DNA from: Candidatus Thorarchaeota archaeon
GTDB lineage: Archaea > Asgardarchaeota > Thorarchaeia > Thorarchaeales > Thorarchaeaceae
Length of the DNA: 36,624 bases
Direction: 5' to 3'
Assembly: GCA_018238205.1 (NCBI GenBank)
Contig: JABCTV010000009.1
Location: 1-36,624, forward strand
Positions 32,499-36,624 of this stretch are shown here, piece after piece (positions within the stretch are counted from its first letter, which is position 1; the number at the start of each line of letters is the position of its first letter). The notes below the pieces were generated by a model that had not been told where the DNA came from, did no database searches, and saw only the letters and a program-made list of their open reading frames with translations. The position numbers and the translations under genes were made by a program.

Positions 32499-35400
32499 TT
32501 GGTCTATATAGAGAAGCTAGTATGCAAGGGCTTCAAATCATTCGGCCGAGACTCCGTTACTATAAAATTCAACAAGGGCTTCACATGCATTGTTGGTCCT
32601 AATGGTTCTGGAAAATCAAATGTAATTGATGCGATTTTATTTGTTCTGGGACAATTGAGCGCAAAAACGCTCCGTGCCACAGTCTTCTCTGATTTATTGT
32701 ATTCCCCTCCAAAACCACATATGCCACCAAAAGCCAAGTCTGCAGTTGTTGAACTCCATTTTAATAACAAAGATAGAAAACTGCAAGTTGAAGCAGATCG
32801 CGTTGTTATTGAGAGACAGCTTGATGACACAGGGAAGTCAGTTTGCCGCATTAATGGTAAAACCTACACTCGTGGTGCAGTTCTTGACGTTCTTGGAACC
32901 ATTGGTGTCGATCCTAATGGTTACAATCTTGTACTGCAGGGTGAGATTGCCCAAATGGTCAAGGTTAGCCCCAGTGAGCGACGCAAACTTATCGAAGAGA
33001 TAGCTGGAATATCTGCCTATGATGAACAGAAAGATCGTGCGCTAAAGAAACTAACAGAAAGCGAGAGTAATCTTGGAAAAGTAGATACTCAACTTCAAGA
33101 ACGTAGACGCCAGCTTGAGAAACTTGAAGGTGAGAGGGGAGATGCTCTGCGTCATAAAGGATTGAATGACCAGATAGAGAAATTCAAAATTGATATTCAA
33201 TCTTGGAGTATCATCAAGGGTAGATTAAGGATAGACACAATAAATGAAACTCTTGCTCAAAGAGCACAAGAGGCTGAAGGACTTGTCACAGAACTCGTAG
33301 AGGTTGAAACAAATAGCGGCACAACTGAAACCGAGATAGATACTATTGACCATGAAATAGATCAGATAACTGGAGGAGATTCATCAAGAGTTTCTGAACA
33401 ATATGGTATTGTTTCTGCAGCTGTGAACCATGTTAGATCTGATCTTGAACGTGCACAAGGAGAACATGACGGGTCTGCTAGTGATAGAGCGGGGTTGATG
33501 GAAGAGCTAGAAGAAACACAGGACGAGATAGCTCAAAATGAGAAACTAATGAAAGAGAAGAACGAAGAACTTCAAAAACTGGAGAAGGAAATCTCAGGAA
33601 CTTCAGCTCAGATTATTCGAATGGAAGATAGAGCAGAGAAAGAGCAGACTACGTATTACGAAACAACTCTTCGCTTACAGGATTTGAATAACCAACTACG
33701 TGCACTTGATGAGGGTGTTTCAGAAGTTCGATCATCAATTAAATCTGATAATAGAGAACTTGGTACATCGTATGAAGATATTCGTGATTCAACAGAGAAT
33801 CTTGAAAAAACAGTTGAGGACCTTGAACAGCTAAAAGGAATCATACCTGAAAAGAAAGAATCACTTGAGAAGACAGAACAGATTGAGTCCGAAAGAAAAG
33901 TTGAGATTGAAGAGATTATAAAACAGTTGAAGGTAGCAGATGCAGAAGTTGATGAGAGTGCAAAGATTGTTGCAGCAACTCGAGAGGAACTGATTAAGGT
34001 ACAGGCACGTCAAGATGCACTAAAAGAAGCAGAAGATACATTTCTGAAGAGGCGAAGAGCTCTAGCAAAGGTCCTTGAGCTAAGAGACACTGGTACTATA
34101 GAAGGAATCCATGGCACCGTTGCAGAATTGGGAACTATTAATCCAGATTATGCCACAGCTATGGAGATTGCAGGGGGCAATAGATTATCCCATATAGTTG
34201 TAGAAGATGATAGCGTAGCCTCTGCATGTGTGGATGTTTTGAAACGAGATAGAGTAGGAAGAGCCTCTTTCATACCCCTTGATAAAATCAAAACCCATAC
34301 ACCAAGAAAACTTCCAAATGATGCGGGAGTCATAGATTTTGCTCTTAATCTTGTGAACTTTGAACCGAAGATGAAACCAGCCTTCGAATTCGTATTCTCA
34401 GATACCATTGTAACTGAAGATTTTGATACTGCTAAACGATTAGGATTCAAGGGTCAACGTGCGGTTTCGCTCGAAGGCGACCTAGTTGAAAGGTCAGGTC
34501 TTATGACAGGTGGTTATTATCAAAAAAGTGCGGCGAGGCTATCACTTCAAGTAGAAGATACTAGTCCAGAAATAACAAAACGGCTTCAGGGTCTAGATGC
34601 TATTCTGAGTGAACTCCGTGAGAAACAAGAGAAAATGAGGAGCCAGAAAAAGAAAATTGATACTGAGATTCAAGAACTATCAAAGAAAAATTATCGTGGT
34701 CGACTTGATCTTGAAAAATATGAGGAGCGATATGATGAGCAAGAATATCGAAGTGGTATTCTGAAAGAAAGAATCGAGAAGGCTACACTCACAATCAATG
34801 AACTTGAGGCTCAAATTGCCAATCTCCAAGAACGTGATGATGAACTTACTGTCCAACGGGAACGTGTAATGGCACAACGTGACCAGTGCAATGAAGACCT
34901 TACAAAATCAGATTCTGCGAAATTGAATCAGGATATTAAAGATCTAAAAGAGGTCCTAGAGCAGTACCAGAAAAAACGTGAAAAGATGCAGAGTGACCTT
35001 ACAGCCCTTAGAGTTGGACTTGATGAACGGCTCGGACCAAAGGCTGTCGATATCGAGTCCAAAATCCAAGCCCTAGATGCAGTGCTGCCGGGATTTGAAG
35101 AACAGGTCAAGCGATTTGAAATGGGACTCGCTGAAAGAGAGAAAGAGTTTGTCAAGTTAAAGAGCGAGCGAGAAGAGATTGATGAGGCCGTTAAGGACAA
35201 ACGAGTCCGCCAACTAGCTTTGAAGGAGAAAATACGTAACCTAAGGATGAGACATGAAGAGATTCGTGAAGCTCAAACATCGAATGAGAAAGCCGTGTAT
35301 AGACTACAGACTGAACAAAATCGTCTTGAAGCGGATATAGTTGCATTTATCGCAGAACTTGGAACTCTCACTGATACAAATGAAGCACTTGAAGATAGAA

Positions 35401-36089
35401 AGGATGAACGTGAACTTACTTACAGAGAACTAGAAGAGTTTCAAGAGAAAATCAAAGAGATTGAAAGAGAACTTGAAGCAATGGGCCCTGTTAATCTGAA
35501 AGCATTAACAGATTATGAAACTGAACGAGATCGATATGACGAGATAGTAGATAAAAAGACCCAGCTGGAAGAGGAACGTAAAGAAATTCTTGCATTTATG
35601 GAAGAACTTGAGGCAGAAAAGACTCAGAAATTCCTAACGGTCTATAATGAGATTGCTGATAATTTCGCTACAGTATTTGCTCGGCTATCACCTGGTGGAG
35701 ATGGCACTCTAATGCTTGAAAACCCTGAGCACCCATTAATGGGCGGGATTACTGTAAGATCAAAACCAAGAGGTAAAGAATTAGTCACTCTTGACGCTAT
35801 GAGCGGTGGAGAGAAGACCATAACGGGTCTTGCTCTAATCTTTGCAATCCAGATGTACAATCCCACTAGTTTCTATATTTTTGATGAGATTGATGCAGCT
35901 CTGGACAATGTGAATGCTCACAATGTAGCCCTGCTAATCTCAGAGATGGCTAGAGCATCTCAGTTTGTTGTGGTATCATTAAGAGACACTACTGTTAGAA
36001 AAGCTGATCTTCTCATTGGCGTATCTAACCAAGATGGAATATCAAAGATTGTATCGGTAGATCTAGAAGAGGTGAGTGCTGAATCATGA
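32499..36089 (+). CDS. smc: Chromosome segregation/condensin ATPase SMC
   Basis: About 1196 residues. The N-terminal ATPase half has VGPNGSGKSN (Walker A, about 33-41). Long coiled-coil arms run to a hinge at about 540-680 (GTVAELGTINPDYATAMEIA ... LVERSGLMTGGYY). The second arm is followed by the C-terminal ATPase half with DAMSGGEKTITGLALIF (signature, M in place of the usual L) and FYIFDEIDAALDNVN (Walker B). It dimerises through the hinge and, with ScpA, organises chromosomes. TTG 32499 gives the canonical start VYIEKLVCKGFKSFG and has GGGAAGGGAA upstream. TTG 32472 would add nine residues. It overlaps scpA by 4 nt. Confidence 0.97.
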   Translation: MVYIEKLVCKGFKSFGRDSVTIKFNKGFTCIVGPNGSGKSNVIDAILFVLGQLSAKTLRATVFSDLLYSPPKPHMPPKAKSAVVELHFNNKDRKLQVEADRVVIERQLDDTGKSVCRINGKTYTRGAVLDVLGTIGVDPNGYNLVLQGEIAQMVKVSPSERRKLIEEIAGISAYDEQKDRALKKLTESESNLGKVDTQLQERRRQLEKLEGERGDALRHKGLNDQIEKFKIDIQSWSIIKGRLRIDTINETLAQRAQEAEGLVTELVEVETNSGTTETEIDTIDHEIDQITGGDSSRVSEQYGIVSAAVNHVRSDLERAQGEHDGSASDRAGLMEELEETQDEIAQNEKLMKEKNEELQKLEKEISGTSAQIIRMEDRAEKEQTTYYETTLRLQDLNNQLRALDEGVSEVRSSIKSDNRELGTSYEDIRDSTENLEKTVEDLEQLKGIIPEKKESLEKTEQIESERKVEIEEIIKQLKVADAEVDESAKIVAATREELIKVQARQDALKEAEDTFLKRRRALAKVLELRDTGTIEGIHGTVAELGTINPDYATAMEIAGGNRLSHIVVEDDSVASACVDVLKRDRVGRASFIPLDKIKTHTPRKLPNDAGVIDFALNLVNFEPKMKPAFEFVFSDTIVTEDFDTAKRLGFKGQRAVSLEGDLVERSGLMTGGYYQKSAARLSLQVEDTSPEITKRLQGLDAILSELREKQEKMRSQKKKIDTEIQELSKKNYRGRLDLEKYEERYDEQEYRSGILKERIEKATLTINELEAQIANLQERDDELTVQRERVMAQRDQCNEDLTKSDSAKLNQDIKDLKEVLEQYQKKREKMQSDLTALRVGLDERLGPKAVDIESKIQALDAVLPGFEEQVKRFEMGLAEREKEFVKLKSEREEIDEAVKDKRVRQLALKEKIRNLRMRHEEIREAQTSNEKAVYRLQTEQNRLEADIVAFIAELGTLTDTNEALEDRKDERELTYRELEEFQEKIKEIERELEAMGPVNLKALTDYETERDRYDEIVDKKTQLEEERKEILAFMEELEAEKTQKFLTVYNEIADNFATVFARLSPGGDGTLMLENPEHPLMGGITVRSKPRGKELVTLDAMSGGEKTITGLALIFAIQMYNPTSFYIFDEIDAALDNVNAHNVALLISEMARASQFVVVSLRDTTVRKADLLIGVSNQDGISKIVSVDLEEVSAES

Positions 36090-36624
36090 TGGGTGACGAC
36101 TCACCATTCTGGGCAACTCCACCATATATCCTTCTTACTGATGTCCTTCAATTGGATAAAGTGGAACCTTGGAATGTAGATGTTGGAAAACTTGTTGTTG
36201 GTTTCCTCAATGAAATGAAGAGAATGGGAGATATTGATTTCCGCATATCAGGAAATGCTCTTTATTCTGCATCGGTCATCTTCATGCGTAAGACACGAGA
36301 TCTTGTTCAACTGGGAATACTTCCGCCAGAGGTAGATGACAATGAGGAAGAACTTGAGATTCCTTTGATCCGTCCACCATTTAGACTGACTAACCGTAGA
36401 GTTACTATAGAAGAATTACTAATAGCAATGGACCATGTCTTGAGTAAGGGGGTCAGAAGGAGAAGTACTCCCACCAAGCGCCATTATAGAACAAAGGTAG
36501 ATTCACTTACATTTACAATGAATGTGGACCAAGCGAATATCGAAGAAACCCTAGCAGAGGTTTATGCTGATCTGCAAAGACTACTGAAAGTAGGCGAGTC
36601 TTCCAAATTCAATGATATCTTAAT
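36086..36624 (+). CDS. scpA: Segregation and condensation protein ScpA (kleisin), 3'-truncated
   Basis: The kleisin that bridges the SMC heads. The first 179 residues are visible and the frame is open at the right edge. YILLTDVLQLDKVEPWNVDV and LVVGFLNEMKRMGDIDFRIS, then ALYSASVIFMRKTRDLV, form the N-terminal SMC-binding helical domain. A linker with PLIRPPFRLTNRRVTIEELL follows. ATG 36086 overlaps the SMC stop as ATGA, with GAGGTGAG about 15 bases upstream. The C-terminal winged helix is outside or only begun in the window. Confidence 0.92.
   Translation, partial: MMGDDSPFWATPPYILLTDVLQLDKVEPWNVDVGKLVVGFLNEMKRMGDIDFRISGNALYSASVIFMRKTRDLVQLGILPPEVDDNEEELEIPLIRPPFRLTNRRVTIEELLIAMDHVLSKGVRRRSTPTKRHYRTKVDSLTFTMNVDQANIEETLAEVYADLQRLLKVGESSKFNDIL

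Overview
The window reads as a chromosomal segment of an archaeon, most likely an Asgard archaeon, with a Thorarchaeia-like lineage as my best guess. The archaeal core is clear: A-type ATP synthase subunits A, B and F, SRP54, deoxyhypusine synthase, TrmY, family 4 uracil-DNA glycosylase, ADP-forming acetyl-CoA synthetase, PyrI, ribosomal proteins uL16/L10e and eL33/L35Ae, and SMC with ScpA. The Asgard guess rests on a cluster with four Roadblock/LC7 proteins, an MglA/Ras-like GTPase and a zinc-ribbon plus vWA protein with Sec23/Sec24-like domain order. DNA is moderately AT-rich by eye. Many genes start with GTG or TTG behind clear GGAGG/GGTGA sites. No rRNA, tRNA, CRISPR array, transposase or phage gene was recognised, and no gap between genes exceeds 300 bases.

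Layout. 1-3630 (+): a 5'-truncated helical protein, a GlmU-like bifunctional sugar nucleotidylyltransferase, a B12-binding-type radical SAM protein overlapping it by 4 nt, and a DUF2095-like protein. 3779-5331: an unknown two-part protein convergent with a DUF6884-like protein. 5392-10750 (-): pyrI, then ATPase F and A, then uracil-DNA glycosylase and a five-helix membrane protein, then ATPase B. The A and B genes, normally adjacent, are therefore separated. 10843-14813 (+): SRP54, TrmY, a DRG/OBG-like TGS GTPase and TrmJ, a translation and protein-targeting set, meeting uL16 tail to tail. 15612-17315 (-): three tandem small membrane-protein paralogues with a repeated element at their 3' ends, then two tiny membrane proteins (+).

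18042-22572: deoxyhypusine synthase with a stem-loop in its leader, a three-helix membrane protein, eL33, and an orphan ABC-2-like permease flanked by 34-bp direct repeats (30/34 identical), then another membrane protein. 22554-25901: a COG1856-like radical SAM protein divergent from the two subunits of ADP-forming acetyl-CoA synthetase. 25891-32320: an unknown helical protein, cis-prenyltransferase, Roadblock, GTPase, Roadblock, Roadblock and the vWA protein (all -), with a fourth Roadblock gene divergent (+). 32499-36624 (+): SMC overlapping the start of ScpA, which runs off the window.

The best candidate for an undescribed system is the 27.9-32.3 kb cluster: one GTPase, four small Roadblock proteins of the kind that regulate or scaffold such GTPases, and a Sec23/24-like vWA protein. 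Its Roadblock operon starts at a TATA-like box followed by a perfect 16-bp palindrome, and the vWA gene upstream ends at a strong hairpin. Other points of interest are the split ATPase operon, the paralogue array with conserved 3' elements, and the repeat-flanked permease.
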